64,000 nucleotides of DNA from Flavobacterium tiangeerense (GCF_007830355.1 NZ_VLKO01000001.1:305899-369898), one strand, 5' to 3'. Shown: positions 1 to 10,049, counted from the stretch's first letter. Program-made: numbers and translations. Notes: generated from the letters alone by a model not told the origin.

Positions 1-329
1 CCTACGGCACGTAGAATATCCATTTTTTCTTTAGATTGTTTATCAGAAATAACACAGATTAATTTGTATCCTTTAATGATAGCAACTAGTGCAAGTCCCA
101 TTCCTGTATTCCCTGAAGTACCTTCAATTATGGTTCCTCCGGGTTGTAATCTACCATCAGCCTCGGCATCTTCAACCATTTTAACTGCCATTCTATCTTT
201 TACAGAATTTCCTGGATTAAAAGTTTCTACTTTTGCAAGTACAAGAGCATCCACTTCGGCGGTTACTCTATTTAGTTTTACTAAAGGTGTGTTGCCTATT
301 GTTCCTAATATATTTTCGGCGTAGCGCAT
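1..329 (-). CDS. PLP-dependent cysteine synthase family protein (5' part, runs off the window)
   Basis: Reading the minus strand from an ATG at 329 gives about 109 residues of a fold-type II PLP enzyme. The N-terminus reads MRYAENILGTIGNTPLVKLN, followed by a K-containing NPGNSVKDRMA segment that holds the Schiff-base lysine, then EGTSGNTGMGLAL, the phosphate/substrate loop. This is the cysteine synthase / cystathionine beta-synthase family, which makes cysteine (or cystathionine) from an activated serine. The C-terminal two thirds lie outside the window, so cysteine synthase and cystathionine beta-synthase cannot be told apart. A TATCTTTG -7 box lies upstream at 373-380. Confidence 0.9.
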   Translation of the reverse strand, partial: MRYAENILGTIGNTPLVKLNRVTAEVDALVLAKVETFNPGNSVKDRMAVKMVEDAEADGRLQPGGTIIEGTSGNTGMGLALVAIIKGYKLICVISDKQSKEKMDILRAV

Positions 330-372
330 TTGGTTATAAATTTTAAATGATATATTGTAGTCTATAATGGTG

Positions 373-380
373 CAAAGATA
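373..380 (-). promoter_or_regulatory. -7 promoter box for the cysteine synthase gene
   Basis: The minus strand reads TATCTTTG, an exact match to the Bacteroidota TAnnTTTG -7 element, 44 nt upstream of the ATG. No well-spaced TTG -33 element was found. Confidence 0.5.
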
Positions 381-420
381 ACATTTTTGCAAGTAATATT
401 CTTGTATAAGACAGATTGCG

Positions 421-489
421 TTCGTGATAGAAGCGGCATCCTTTTCTTGCTTTCTTTAAGCAAGAAAAGATATAGCGCATAGCACGGAA
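421..489. repeat. Dispersed intergenic repeat, short form (copy A)
   Basis: An imperfect palindrome. The left arm contains GTGATAGAAGCGGCATCC, the right arm ATAGCGCATAGCAC, and the centre is a perfect hairpin CTTTTCTTGC/GCAAGAAAAG. It matches copy B at 16531-16600 in both arms and central hairpin. It lies between convergent ends of no gene: the cysteine synthase start is on one side and the porin stop on the other. Confidence 0.7.
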
Positions 490-512
490 AAACGCCCTAA
501 AGAAAATTGAAA

Positions 513-2471
513 TTAATTGAAAAAGTTCCAGATTAAACCAAAACGAATTGTGAAATCACGAGATGGATTATTAGGTGAAGCATAAAAATTATTACCCGTA
601 AGGCTTGAATTAAAATGTTCTGCTTTTAAGTAAATTCTAGTCCTTTGAATTTTGGCATTTATAAAAAAATCTAAATTTGGGTGATTCCCAATTTGTTTCT
701 CGTTTTGAACAAAAAACTCGCCAATTAACGGGTTGTATTCATTCGCAAAGTAATTTGAAAAATAATTTAACGAAACTCCCGTTTGTAAAAACAATGCATT
801 TTTGAAGAAATAATTAGAATAATAAATCGTATTTCTTGTTACCACTTCCGGCACGTTTAAAACAAGTTCATCTTGTGTTGTTTTTTGAAATAAAACAGTA
901 TTGTCAAGAGCAAAATTACCAAAACTAATTTCTTTACTTAACTTTAAAGAAGCATAATTTATAGTTCCATTATACTGAGCAGGTGTCACAATTTGAGTCC
1001 GAACACTTTTTTGCTGGTTGTTTGCAATGTTAGCAAAGTATAAATAATCATTAAGTATGGTATATTGAAAATCAATTTCAACCCAAGGAGAAACTACATT
1101 AGCATTTATTCTATTGATTTTTTCATTTTTAAAATCATTAGACCAGTTGTACTGTATATAACTACTTTGGTATAAGTTATAATTATTATTTGGCAACTTA
1201 TTCAAATTTTGATATTGTAAAGACAGTTGAAAATCTTCATTAAAATTAAATATAAAATTTGCATCTAGATTTGATAAAGATTGCGGTGTTATGGATCGTT
1301 GATACGAGAAATCACCAGAGATTTTTTTTTGATAAAAAGCGTATTTACCTGATATGGTATTAATATCTTGACTTAAGGAATTAGGAATATTAGTTTGATT
1401 GTTAAAAATTAAAATCCTATTGTAATACGAATTTGATCTAAAATCATCAATAAAAAAATAAAACTTACCCAATAAACTGTTTTCTAACGTCACCCCTACT
1501 TTATTGTACAATTTATTATAGCGGGTTTGGTCGTTTATATTGGAATTAATAAACGAATCACCAAAACGTTCAACAGCTGAAGAACCTACCGTTGAGGGAA
1601 CTGTACGCTGATTGTATTCGAAAAATCTATTCTCATAATTAACTTGATGCGAAACATACAAATTTGTATTCCCTTTTTCCGGATTTATTCTAAAATTATG
1701 ATCCAGAAAAACTCTTTTCCCTTTTAGGAAAGACTTTGCATCTGTAAAATACACTTCAAACCGCTGTCTATTATTAAAGCTTGTGTTTTCACTTTCAAAA
1801 TCTTCAATAGTAGTAATGCCACCATTCTCTTCATTTAAAATGTCTTGAAAAGTGTAATGCGCCTTTGCAAAATAACGCTTGTTCTTTGTATTATAGCTAG
1901 TAGTAAACCTAAAATTACCCGTACTAGATAATTGGTTCAGATATTCCCCCTCAGACCGAAGTCCCTTATATGCAATAGAAAAATTAAGATTTTCTGACGT
2001 ATTCAGAGTAATAAAAGCGTCTACAGATTGACCTCTATTTATGGTAGTTTTAAAATACAACTCGGTAACAGGCGTAGCAACCGAATAATACCGTAAATCC
2101 TGTGCTTCTAAAAAATTAAAATGCTTGGCTTTAAAGCCAAACTCAGGTAATGGGTTGTACTCTCTTAGGCTATACTGTAAGGTATTATATGTTTGCCCAT
2201 CATTTGCAAAAGGAAGTAAACCAAAAATATCTTTTCGAAGATAGTTATGACTATATTCTTTTTGAATGGTCAAAGAAGTGTCTATATAAGTAGTGTCGTT
2301 ATCAATCGTGATTACTTTATAAAGATCAATTGATGCTATTTTTTCTTTTTTCGATTTGATAGGTTCCGTACTTTTATATGCATCAACATTACCCATTTTT
2401 CCAAGCTTACGCCCTTGCGAGTAAAACAAAGCTGGCAGTGATAAAAAACAAAACAATAATAATATTCTCAT
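513..2471 (-). CDS. Putative porin, outer-membrane beta-barrel (Porin_10-like)
   Basis: A 652-residue protein with a Sec signal peptide (residues 1-19, ending ALFYSQ). The remainder is a long run of alternating aromatic/polar strands typical of a large outer-membrane beta-barrel, ending in the aromatic C-terminus FGLIWNFFN expected for barrel insertion by BAM. Length and composition match the Bacteroidota putative porin family (Porin_10). The N-terminal 20-60 region is Lys-rich and probably periplasmic. The substrate is unknown. The gene appears monocistronic: about 120 nt, including a terminator of the neighbouring SusD gene, separates it from the SusC/D pair. Identification is by overall pattern and family memory. 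Confidence 0.75.
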   Translation of the reverse strand: MRILLLFCFLSLPALFYSQGRKLGKMGNVDAYKSTEPIKSKKEKIASIDLYKVITIDNDTTYIDTSLTIQKEYSHNYLRKDIFGLLPFANDGQTYNTLQYSLREYNPLPEFGFKAKHFNFLEAQDLRYYSVATPVTELYFKTTINRGQSVDAFITLNTSENLNFSIAYKGLRSEGEYLNQLSSTGNFRFTTSYNTKNKRYFAKAHYTFQDILNEENGGITTIEDFESENTSFNNRQRFEVYFTDAKSFLKGKRVFLDHNFRINPEKGNTNLYVSHQVNYENRFFEYNQRTVPSTVGSSAVERFGDSFINSNINDQTRYNKLYNKVGVTLENSLLGKFYFFIDDFRSNSYYNRILIFNNQTNIPNSLSQDINTISGKYAFYQKKISGDFSYQRSITPQSLSNLDANFIFNFNEDFQLSLQYQNLNKLPNNNYNLYQSSYIQYNWSNDFKNEKINRINANVVSPWVEIDFQYTILNDYLYFANIANNQQKSVRTQIVTPAQYNGTINYASLKLSKEISFGNFALDNTVLFQKTTQDELVLNVPEVVTRNTIYYSNYFFKNALFLQTGVSLNYFSNYFANEYNPLIGEFFVQNEKQIGNHPNLDFFINAKIQRTRIYLKAEHFNSSLTGNNFYASPNNPSRDFTIRFGLIWNFFN

Positions 2472-2544
2472 TTGAAAGAAATCTAATTAGTAGATTGTAA
2501 ATATATTTTATTCCAACAAAGGTAAATGAAAATACTATTTAAAA

Positions 2545-2573
2545 TAAAAAAACCCGCTATAAAGCGGGTTTTA
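2545..2573 (-). terminator. Rho-independent terminator after SusD
   Basis: Stem AACCCGCT/AGCGGGTT (2551-2570) is followed on the minus strand by a T run. It lies just after the stop of the SusD gene at 2590. Confidence 0.85.
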
Positions 2574-2589
2574 CAAAATTATATTTTGA

Positions 2590-4086
2590 TTAATCAATAA
2601 AAGGATTATTCAATGTTTCTTGTTGAGGAATTAAAAAAGATAAACGTGGATCATCAAAAGCAAAACTTTGTCCTTTTAAATAAAGGTGATTGGTTGCTCT
2701 TACACTTCCTTTTTTATTACGCTTCATCGCTAAATACACTTTACCTTCACCCCACAACTCTCTACGAGTTTGTGTATAAATTTCGTTTTGCAACGCAGTA
2801 CCAGTTAAAGCATCAACGTATGCATAATCAGCTGGCGCATTGAAACGGATACTCAACAATTTTTTTAAACTTGTAATCGCTGGACCATCAAAGCCTAACT
2901 TAGCATTTGCCTCAGCGTTCATTAATAAGAACTCATCTGATCTCATGTAGATATAGTCAGTTTCGATTACTCTTTGTCCACCAACTACACGTTTAGGATC
3001 AAAAAATTTACTTGAAGGTCTACCAGATGCAGAAAACTGTGTTCTTCTAATATCGGTCGTAGGGATGGAAAGAAACAAATCTCTATCGATATTTTTAGGA
3101 TCTCCAGCCCATGCATAACTATAGGTAAAGAAATCCATTTGTCCCCACCAAGAAATTAAATCAAGATTGATTGCGTTAGTTAAATCAACACCCCACATCC
3201 AACTAGGAGTATTAACATTATTAAAACCAGAATCAGGATTAGTTAAAGCACCAGTTCCTGAAAGAACTGCAGCAGCTTGACTTTTAGTAGTCAATGGGTA
3301 GGCAGCTAAAATATCATTAGTTAACGAAACTACTTTCCCTAAATCATCAGGAGTTGCACGTGAACTATATACATATGCTAACAATCCTTTAGCAACATTT
3401 TTATCAATATTAAATTTTGCACTACGAGAATAGCCATCTAAATAAGAAATAGACTCTGTCAAATCTTTAACCATCAAAGCATAAACATCTGCTGTGCTAC
3501 TCTTTGGTTGATTTGCTGATTTTGCATCAGTGTATATAGGCAATATCAAAGCGCTAGCATCGTACTTAATTGCATATAATTGAGACAGATAAAAATATCC
3601 GTATGCACGAAGAGCTTTGGCTTGACCCATAATAAATTTTGCCTCTTGATCTACAGGAACAGCATTAGTGCCTCCTAAAGCGTCTATAACTTGGTTAGCA
3701 CCAAAAATAATTCTGTAATAATATCTCCAAGGCTTATAATTTTCATTATTAGCAAAGTTTGGAGTGGCAGTCAATTGCGTTATACCTTGATACCACCCAT
3801 AATTATTTGCCGTATAGGCCATATCAGAGGTTAATAAATCTAAGGTAATGTCAACACCTTTTTGACCAAAATCACTATGATCGCCGGTACCTCCACTTCC
3901 AGTGGTGTACATGGAAGAGTAAACACCCGAAAGTAATGCGTTTAAGACTTTAGGGTTGATTTCTGCAATATCTGCCAACTGTGCATCAGTAGTAGTGGCA
4001 CCATCAGGTAGTGTATCTAAATACTCTGAATCACAAGAGATAAAAAGTGTGGAGACCACTAAACTAAATATTAATATTTTTTTCAT
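2590..4086 (-). CDS. SusD/RagB family nutrient-binding outer-membrane lipoprotein
   Basis: A 498-residue surface lipoprotein. The lipobox is LFISC, with the acylated Cys near residue 18. It has the SusD TPR-like helical fold: the N-terminal motif LDTLPDGATT, the helix around WRYYYRIIFGANQVID, KALRAYGYFYLSQLYA (the conserved ARAYAYF..L region), a central YIYMRSDEFLLMNAEA motif, and RRELWGEGKVYLAMKR near the C-terminus. SusD-type proteins cap the SusC transporter and bind the substrate. The gene follows its SusC partner by 12 nt, so the two form an operon. No glycoside hydrolase lies nearby, so the ligand (glycan or peptide) cannot be stated. Confidence 0.95.
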   Translation of the reverse strand: MKKILIFSLVVSTLFISCDSEYLDTLPDGATTTDAQLADIAEINPKVLNALLSGVYSSMYTTGSGGTGDHSDFGQKGVDITLDLLTSDMAYTANNYGWYQGITQLTATPNFANNENYKPWRYYYRIIFGANQVIDALGGTNAVPVDQEAKFIMGQAKALRAYGYFYLSQLYAIKYDASALILPIYTDAKSANQPKSSTADVYALMVKDLTESISYLDGYSRSAKFNIDKNVAKGLLAYVYSSRATPDDLGKVVSLTNDILAAYPLTTKSQAAAVLSGTGALTNPDSGFNNVNTPSWMWGVDLTNAINLDLISWWGQMDFFTYSYAWAGDPKNIDRDLFLSIPTTDIRRTQFSASGRPSSKFFDPKRVVGGQRVIETDYIYMRSDEFLLMNAEANAKLGFDGPAITSLKKLLSIRFNAPADYAYVDALTGTALQNEIYTQTRRELWGEGKVYLAMKRNKKGSVRATNHLYLKGQSFAFDDPRLSFLIPQQETLNNPFID

Positions 4087-4098
4087 AATTTAAATTTT

Positions 4099-7000
4099 TT
4101 AAAATTTTACACGTGCTCCAAATGAAACTGTAGAAAGGGGTGAATAACGGTAAGTATCCGAAGAACCTGCCTCACTTGTAGATGGATTAAAACCATTTCT
4201 CTCTGACTTCAACCATAAATTATCTCCAGAAACCCAGAAATTTAAATTGGCTAAACCTATTCTAGAAACAATCTCTTTTGGAAGAGTATAACCTAACTTC
4301 ACGTTATTTAAAGAAATATAGTCTGCTTTTGTAAGGAAACGAGTAGAAGCTGAATTTGCATTCGCATCGTTACCATTTGACAATCTTGGAACATTAGTGA
4401 TATCCCCTGGTTTTTGCCAACGAGCTTGTATGTCCTCGTGCCAGTTATTTGAACCCGCTTGACCAGTACTCATTAAACCAGCGTATGCACCATCATATGA
4501 ATAGCCACCGAAACTATACAATAACTGAACAGATAAATCAAAACTTTTAAAACCTGAGCTAAGATTTAAAGCACCTCTAACCTTAGGCACAGCCGTTTTA
4601 CCTACATACTTTACAGCAGCTTGGGCATAAGTCTTAGTTACCGTTTGAGCTATACCGCTTACATTGTTTGGATTAGTCTTAACATATTCTTCCATAGATG
4701 TTATAAAAGGCTCTGTTGCTGCGTCACGAGCACCATTTGCATTGGCATCGAAATAATACGCATTCCATTGAGCACGACCATCAGTAGGATCTACTCCAGC
4801 CCATTCTCTCAGATAAAAATCAAATATAGAATGCCCTACTGCTCTACCATAAATACCATCAATATCAATAATTTTTTGTTGATTAGTCGCCGGATCAATA
4901 GGCATACGTGTTAATTTATTTTCAATGATCTCTCCATTCACAGTTACATCCAGGAAGTAATCATTCCCTTTCAGTACGTGTCCTGTTACATCAAATTCTA
5001 AACCATTATTTACTAAAGCACCATCGTTCACAAAAATTGAAGCATATCCTACTGAAGGACCAACACGTCTGTTAAAGAATAAGTTGTCTGTCACTTTGTT
5101 GTAGTATTCAACATTCACGTCTAAAAACTTACCCAATCTAAATTCAACACCAGTTTGAAACATGTTAGAGGTTTCCCATGTTAAATCAGGATTACCTTTA
5201 GAATTAAATCCTATCGAGATTTGATCGTTTAAGTTATTAATTGAATAAGAATCATATCCAGAATATAAAGAGGCACCCCCTTGATCACCTATTACACCAT
5301 AACTTGCTTTTAACTTCAAGTATTTCATCCAACTTGAGTCTTGTAAGAATGCTTCATTAGAAACTACCCATCCAGCTCCAACAGCTCCAAAAGTTCCCCA
5401 TTTTTCGTTAAGAAATCTTGATGACCCATCTCTCCTAACAGTTCCTGAAAGGTAATAAGTGTCTTTTAAACTATATGACAATTGTCCAAAAAAGCTCTCT
5501 AAAGTGAATCTATCTGTAAAAGAGTCCGAAGGATTACTAACCACAGCATTTCCTAACTCAGTTCCATCAGGATCTAATAAATTATATTTAGATGCCGTCA
5601 AAACTTTGTTTTCATAATTCGTATTTTCATGAGCTAAGAGCGCATCAATTTTATGATTTCCAAAAACCTTGTTAAATCGCAATAACTTTTGAAAGTTGTA
5701 ATTCAACAATTCCGTATTTTGCTTGTATACTGAACCATTTTGCGAAGCAGAAGGGCCATAAAATGGATTTTCTTGATTTGTATAAGCGTTATTGTAGTAT
5801 TGCGCTCCAAATTTAGTTTCAAATTTCAGGAAATTTGTAATTTTAAAATCCAATGAAGTATTAAAATTAAGCTCGTTGCGTTTTGTTTCGTTAGTGCTAC
5901 GAATTGCATCTGAGATTGCATTTGTCAAACCACCAAAACCTCTTGTTTCTCCATAATCATAAATTCCACCGCCATAGATAGGATCTTGTATGATAGCACC
6001 TGAAGCATCACGCTTGAATAATGGATAAATTGCAGGAAGGTTATCTACGAACCAGAAAACGCTTCCCGAATCAGAAGATTGACCATTATTGTTTGTTGTA
6101 GAATTGGTGTAACCAAAATTCACATTTCCAGACAACCATGGTTTCACCTGATGTGTAACATTTAAACGTGTCGTAATACGGTCAAAACTTGAATTAGCAA
6201 TATATCCCTGGTCATTCAAATAACCGATAGAGCTATAATATTTTGTGTTTCCTTGACCTCCAGCCATTGTTAAATTAGCCTCTTGACGAATAGAATTCTG
6301 GAACCCAAAATCTGCCCAGTTTTCTGGATTATAACGGCGAGTCACACCTGCTTTTACAAGGCCAGTAGTAGGATCAATCAAACCAGCACCATCCGTTACA
6401 TTCCACATATTGTAAGTAGGGTTAATACCTCCATTAGTAGGATTAAATAAACTTTGATTGGCATAAGTAATAGAATTTGCTGCTGACAAATTATTTACGT
6501 AAGTTCCTTGATTCTTTAAAGACTCCCAAGCATATTGAATATATGTTTCAGGAGATCGAACTGTATTGTACCTAGGTAGTAAAGAAAAATTAACCCCAAT
6601 TTTAGTATCTACTTCAATGTAGCTTGAATTAGTCTTACCTGCTTTAGTAGAAATAAGAATAACACCATTAGCTCCTCGCGAACCGTAAATAGCAGTAGCC
6701 TCTGCATCTTTCAATACAGTCGTCGAAGCTATATCAGTTGGGTTAATTGAGTTTAAAGTACCGCTGTATGGTATACCGTCTACCACATAAAGTGGAGCTC
6801 TATTACCGTTAACAGAACCAATACCACGAACACGAATAGTAGCCGAAGCACCAGGCTGTCCAGAGGTGTTAATTACTCTAACACCGGCTACCTCACCAGC
6901 TAAAGCTTGTGAAATATTTGATACGCTCTTTTTTTCGATATTTTCGGCTTTGATTTGTTTGGCAGAACCAGTAAAAGATCGAGTTGATACTGTTCTATAA

Positions 7001-7320
7001 CCCACAACAACAACCTCCTCTAGACTCACTCCGGTGTCCAACCTTGCATTTAAAGTAGTTGAAGCTCCAACAGTTAGAAGTTTATCATTCATCCCTACAA
7101 ATGAAAAAACCAAAACATCTCCAATTTTTGCTTTAATCGAATACGAACCATCTAATGTGGTTTGCACACCAGACTTAGAACCCTTAATTAAAACGTTCAC
7201 TCCTGGAATCGGACCTGACGCATCTGTTACAGTCCCCGTAATAGTTCTCTCCTGTGCAAAAGCAAATTGCATTGACAGTGCCAATAGCAACGAAAAAATC
7301 CATTTGAATTTTGATCTCAT
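4099..7320 (-). CDS. SusC/RagA family TonB-linked outer-membrane transporter
   Basis: A 1073-residue TonB-dependent transporter. The signal peptide is residues 1-22 (ending FAFAQ). A CarboxypepD_reg-like domain (about 24-105) carries TGTVTDASGPIPGVNV, and a TonB-box-like EEVVVVGYR follows. The plug domain (about 115-235) contains the RagA-type motifs RVRGIGSVNGNRAPLYVVDG and KDAEATAIYGSRGANGV, and the rest is a beta-barrel ending in VSFGARVKF. It imports substrate captured by the SusD partner directly downstream. Signal and N-terminal domains are almost the same as those of the second SusC at 10050-13112, so the two loci are related. The VVVGYG box is changed to VVVGYR here. Confidence 0.95.
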   Translation of the reverse strand: MRSKFKWIFSLLLALSMQFAFAQERTITGTVTDASGPIPGVNVLIKGSKSGVQTTLDGSYSIKAKIGDVLVFSFVGMNDKLLTVGASTTLNARLDTGVSLEEVVVVGYRTVSTRSFTGSAKQIKAENIEKKSVSNISQALAGEVAGVRVINTSGQPGASATIRVRGIGSVNGNRAPLYVVDGIPYSGTLNSINPTDIASTTVLKDAEATAIYGSRGANGVILISTKAGKTNSSYIEVDTKIGVNFSLLPRYNTVRSPETYIQYAWESLKNQGTYVNNLSAANSITYANQSLFNPTNGGINPTYNMWNVTDGAGLIDPTTGLVKAGVTRRYNPENWADFGFQNSIRQEANLTMAGGQGNTKYYSSIGYLNDQGYIANSSFDRITTRLNVTHQVKPWLSGNVNFGYTNSTTNNNGQSSDSGSVFWFVDNLPAIYPLFKRDASGAIIQDPIYGGGIYDYGETRGFGGLTNAISDAIRSTNETKRNELNFNTSLDFKITNFLKFETKFGAQYYNNAYTNQENPFYGPSASQNGSVYKQNTELLNYNFQKLLRFNKVFGNHKIDALLAHENTNYENKVLTASKYNLLDPDGTELGNAVVSNPSDSFTDRFTLESFFGQLSYSLKDTYYLSGTVRRDGSSRFLNEKWGTFGAVGAGWVVSNEAFLQDSSWMKYLKLKASYGVIGDQGGASLYSGYDSYSINNLNDQISIGFNSKGNPDLTWETSNMFQTGVEFRLGKFLDVNVEYYNKVTDNLFFNRRVGPSVGYASIFVNDGALVNNGLEFDVTGHVLKGNDYFLDVTVNGEIIENKLTRMPIDPATNQQKIIDIDGIYGRAVGHSIFDFYLREWAGVDPTDGRAQWNAYYFDANANGARDAATEPFITSMEEYVKTNPNNVSGIAQTVTKTYAQAAVKYVGKTAVPKVRGALNLSSGFKSFDLSVQLLYSFGGYSYDGAYAGLMSTGQAGSNNWHEDIQARWQKPGDITNVPRLSNGNDANANSASTRFLTKADYISLNNVKLGYTLPKEIVSRIGLANLNFWVSGDNLWLKSERNGFNPSTSEAGSSDTYRYSPLSTVSFGARVKF

Positions 7321-7351
7321 AAATTTATTTTTTTTTGAGTTTGTTAAAACA

Positions 7352-7381
7352 CAAAACTATTAATTAATTATTAATTAACAA
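7352..7381 (-). promoter_or_regulatory. Promoter of the first SusC/D operon
   Basis: On the minus strand, TTG (7379-7381), a 19-nt spacer, then TAGTTTTG (7352-7359). This matches the Bacteroidota TTG-N19-TAnnTTTG consensus, 32 nt upstream of the SusC start. Confidence 0.7.
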
Positions 7382-7869
7382 ACTTTTAATAGTTAATATT
7401 AATAATTCCCTAAATATAGTCACAAGTCGGTAATAGATTGTTAAAAAAAAACAGAATCTGAATTTTGTGCTATTATATTTATTAAAATATTGGTTTTTAT
7501 CAATTTCCTATATCGATTACTTTTAAACTTGTTTAACTACAAGAAAATAAATTTTTTATTATCGTACTTAAACGTAAACAGAAGCAGTATTTAATACATT
7601 TTCACCATCTATTTTCTTAACGGAGCGAAGTTTTTCTAATTTTTTAAAAATTTAAAAAGCTATATCCTCATTTGATTAATACGCAAAAACTTCATTGAAG
7701 ATATCGTTTATTGAATTAGGCCTAATCTTTATTTATAAAAAAATAGATTTTACTCTATTTAATATGTTTTGATCAACACCTGATAAAATCAATAAAAAGT
7801 CGATCCTATCTACCTCCAAATATCTTTAAAGAATAACTGTAAAGTAATAACACCATTGGAAGGATTATT

Positions 7870-8095
7870 GACATCTAATTTTTTAAGCCACTCTACAACA
7901 ATCTTTCTACATTGAATACTATATTATTTGTAGCTTCTGTAGTAGAGAGTTGACCATGCTCTATTTCTTGAACAATTTGTAATTTAAAAGACATCGAGTA
8001 ATCTTTTTGAGTACGCTTTACATAGCGACTTACTTGATGATTTTCCATAACGGTACTTTTTGTGTATCACTATTTCAGGACAAGACAAAGTTTAC
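7870..8095 (-). pseudogene. Decayed IS3-family transposase orfA fragment with IS end
   Basis: From an ATG at 8048 the minus strand reads MENHQVSRYVKRTQKDYSMS, then FKLQIVQEIEHGQLSTTEAT, then a stop after about 50 codons. In another frame it continues VEWLKKL. This is the N-terminal HTH region of an IS3-type orfA as found in flavobacterial elements, interrupted by a frameshift and lacking orfB. Immediately upstream on the minus strand is CTTGTCCTGAAATAG, which resembles the terminal region of such elements. It is a dead relic between the two SusC/D pairs. Confidence 0.6.
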
Positions 8096-8352
8096 AAAAA
8101 AAACCTTCTCAAAATCGAGAAGGTTTTCTATTATTAATGTACTGGATTTTAAACACAAAGATTATTGTAAAGCAATTCATTTAAAGGAATTAGCTATAAA
8201 TACTACCTATCTGTTGATAACGCAGCATGAGTAGAATCTTTTGTATCAAAATTTTTACCAAGTCTCATGATGTCAGGTCAGCTAAAGCTTTCTCGTAAAA
8301 GTTAAATACATCTTTCTATTGCGATTTGATTTAAAAGTGATTGTAAAATAAT

Positions 8353-8380
8353 AAAAGCTACAAGTAAACTTGCAGCTTTT
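8353..8380 (-). terminator. Probable terminator after second SusD
   Basis: Stem AAAAGCTACAAG/CTTGCAGCTTTT (one mismatch) with loop TAAA lies 24 nt past the SusD stop. On the minus strand it is followed by an AT-rich TATTATTTT tail. Confidence 0.6.
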
Positions 8381-8403
8381 ATAAAAAAAATCAATAAACC
8401 AAA

Positions 8404-10032
8404 CTACCAACCCGGATTTTGTTGTCCTTTCAAAGTTGGGTTTGAATTAGTTTCTAATATTGGTATTGGCCATATAAATTTAAAGTCTGAGTAAGGAATG
8501 GCATTCACAGTTAACGCTCCAGTATAAGGCGTTCCTAATGCATATGCAGGCGCTGCAAGTGCTAAACTTGAAAATCCACCATTTGCAACTTTTGCAGGTA
8601 TACCTACAATTGGAGCTAAGTCATCATTTTGCAACCTGCTAATATCTGCCCATCTACGCCCTTCCATTACAAATTCTATTCTTCTTTCTACTAAAATGGC
8701 TCTCAATAATTCTACATTGTTAGCAAATGAAGTAGCAGTATAAGATTGAGTTGCTGGCGTTGCTAACGAACGATCTCTAACCGAGTTCAAACGTGCTAAT
8801 CCATTAACCACATCATTTTGTCTAGCATAAGCTTCAGCCATATTTAAAGCAACTTCTGCATATCTGATAATCGGCGCAGCATCTGTCTTATTTACACCAT
8901 CTTTATACTTTTTAGTAAATTTAGTTCCTGGATAATACCCAGTTATTCCAGTTAAAACCATAGTTCCTTCTGCTCTACGTTTATCATCAGATAACCAACT
9001 TGAATTTCTCCAAATTATTGGACTGATCGCTACTAGACCTCTACCATTTGAGGCAGCAGGAACAGGAGGATGATACATATTTGCTAATGCACCGTTTGCA
9101 CCAGGATTATTAACTGCACTTTGAGCAAGAGAGAAAATTGACTCTGTATTGCTTAAGTTATTCGAGAAAGGAGTATCAGGGTTAGCCGTCATTGTATACG
9201 ATCCATTTAGTTTAATTCCTTCTGAAATTACCTTATCCCATCTGCGCATGTGCAAATATACTCTAGTTTTGTAAGCGATTGCTGCTTCTTTAGTTATTCT
9301 CTCAATTTTAGCTGTACCCGCTCTAACGCTTTTTGAGGCAGTTAATGTTTCCGCATCATCAAGGTCTTTTAAAATTTTAGTATAGCATTCAGCAACGGTA
9401 TTTCTACCTTGTAAAAGACTTGCCTCAATATTTGTAGCAGTATTATTTGGAATTTCTCTGTAGGGAATCCCAAGATTAGTACTTGGATTATCTTGGAATG
9501 GTCTCGCATGATGTATTAAAATTTCATTGTGTGCAATAGCTCTAAAAAACTTTGCTTGTCCAATGTAATCATCAGCAACTGCTTGAGTAATAGTACCAGC
9601 TTTTAATGCATTAGTTACTCCTTCAATTATTATGTTAGCTCTGTTGATTAAACGATATCCATCAGCCCAATAATAGGTATTATTAGCAGTTGTCGTGTCG
9701 TAGGTTCCTGTATAGGTTAATTGATAAAACGTAGCTAAGTTTACAGCGTCTTCACCTCTATTATCTCCTTGTTGCACAAATGCAGCACCAAAGATATAAC
9801 CTCTGGGATTTCCACCATTAAAGTCTCCTAGCGCAGCAGCGTTGTACATTCCCGTTACAGATAGTTCTATAAGTGCAGGTGTAGTAAATGCAGCATTTTC
9901 AGAGATACTGTTAAACGGTTCTAGTTCGATGGTTTTTTCCTCACTACATGACGTGAATAACGTAGTTGTCAAAAATACTGAAGCTAAAAATTTTGAACCC
10001 CAACTATTTAAGAATTTATTTTTATTTTTCAT
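8404..10032 (-). CDS. SusD/RagB family nutrient-binding outer-membrane lipoprotein
   Basis: A 542-residue lipoprotein with signal peptide and lipobox LFTSC (Cys about residue 29). SusD landmarks are LEPFNSISENAAF near the N-terminus, the helix ADGYRLINRANIIIEGV, QAKFFRAIAHNEILIHHARP, PIIRYAEVALNMAEAYAR, and VERRIEFVMEGRRWADISRL followed by the C-terminal Pro-rich IPILETNSNPTLKGQQNPGW that is usual for this family. It lies 17 nt downstream of its SusC partner in the same operon. The substrate is not predictable from this window. Confidence 0.95.
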   Translation of the reverse strand: MKNKNKFLNSWGSKFLASVFLTTTLFTSCSEEKTIELEPFNSISENAAFTTPALIELSVTGMYNAAALGDFNGGNPRGYIFGAAFVQQGDNRGEDAVNLATFYQLTYTGTYDTTTANNTYYWADGYRLINRANIIIEGVTNALKAGTITQAVADDYIGQAKFFRAIAHNEILIHHARPFQDNPSTNLGIPYREIPNNTATNIEASLLQGRNTVAECYTKILKDLDDAETLTASKSVRAGTAKIERITKEAAIAYKTRVYLHMRRWDKVISEGIKLNGSYTMTANPDTPFSNNLSNTESIFSLAQSAVNNPGANGALANMYHPPVPAASNGRGLVAISPIIWRNSSWLSDDKRRAEGTMVLTGITGYYPGTKFTKKYKDGVNKTDAAPIIRYAEVALNMAEAYARQNDVVNGLARLNSVRDRSLATPATQSYTATSFANNVELLRAILVERRIEFVMEGRRWADISRLQNDDLAPIVGIPAKVANGGFSSLALAAPAYALGTPYTGALTVNAIPYSDFKFIWPIPILETNSNPTLKGQQNPGW

Positions 10033-10049
10033 CTTATTTATTTTTTGAA

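Larger units (their letters stand above)
7382..8403. other. Long non-coding gap with IS relic between SusC/D loci
   Basis: About 1 kb of very AT-rich sequence without an intact gene. Besides the orfA relic it holds a hairpin AACCTTCTC/GAGAAGGTT at 8103-8126 (plus-strand T-rich tail) and the SusD terminator at 8353-8380. No other structure was recognised in 7400-7860. The short open frame at 8007-8234 overlaps the relic antisense and shows no protein features. Confidence 0.6.

Noticed and set aside
64..324. Plus-strand 86-aa open frame
   Set aside because: Antisense to the clear PLP-enzyme coding sequence; no protein-like features.
8007..8234. Plus-strand 75-aa open frame in the SusC/D gap
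   Set aside because: Overlaps the IS3 orfA relic antisense and a hairpin; no family features, no promoter or RBS seen.
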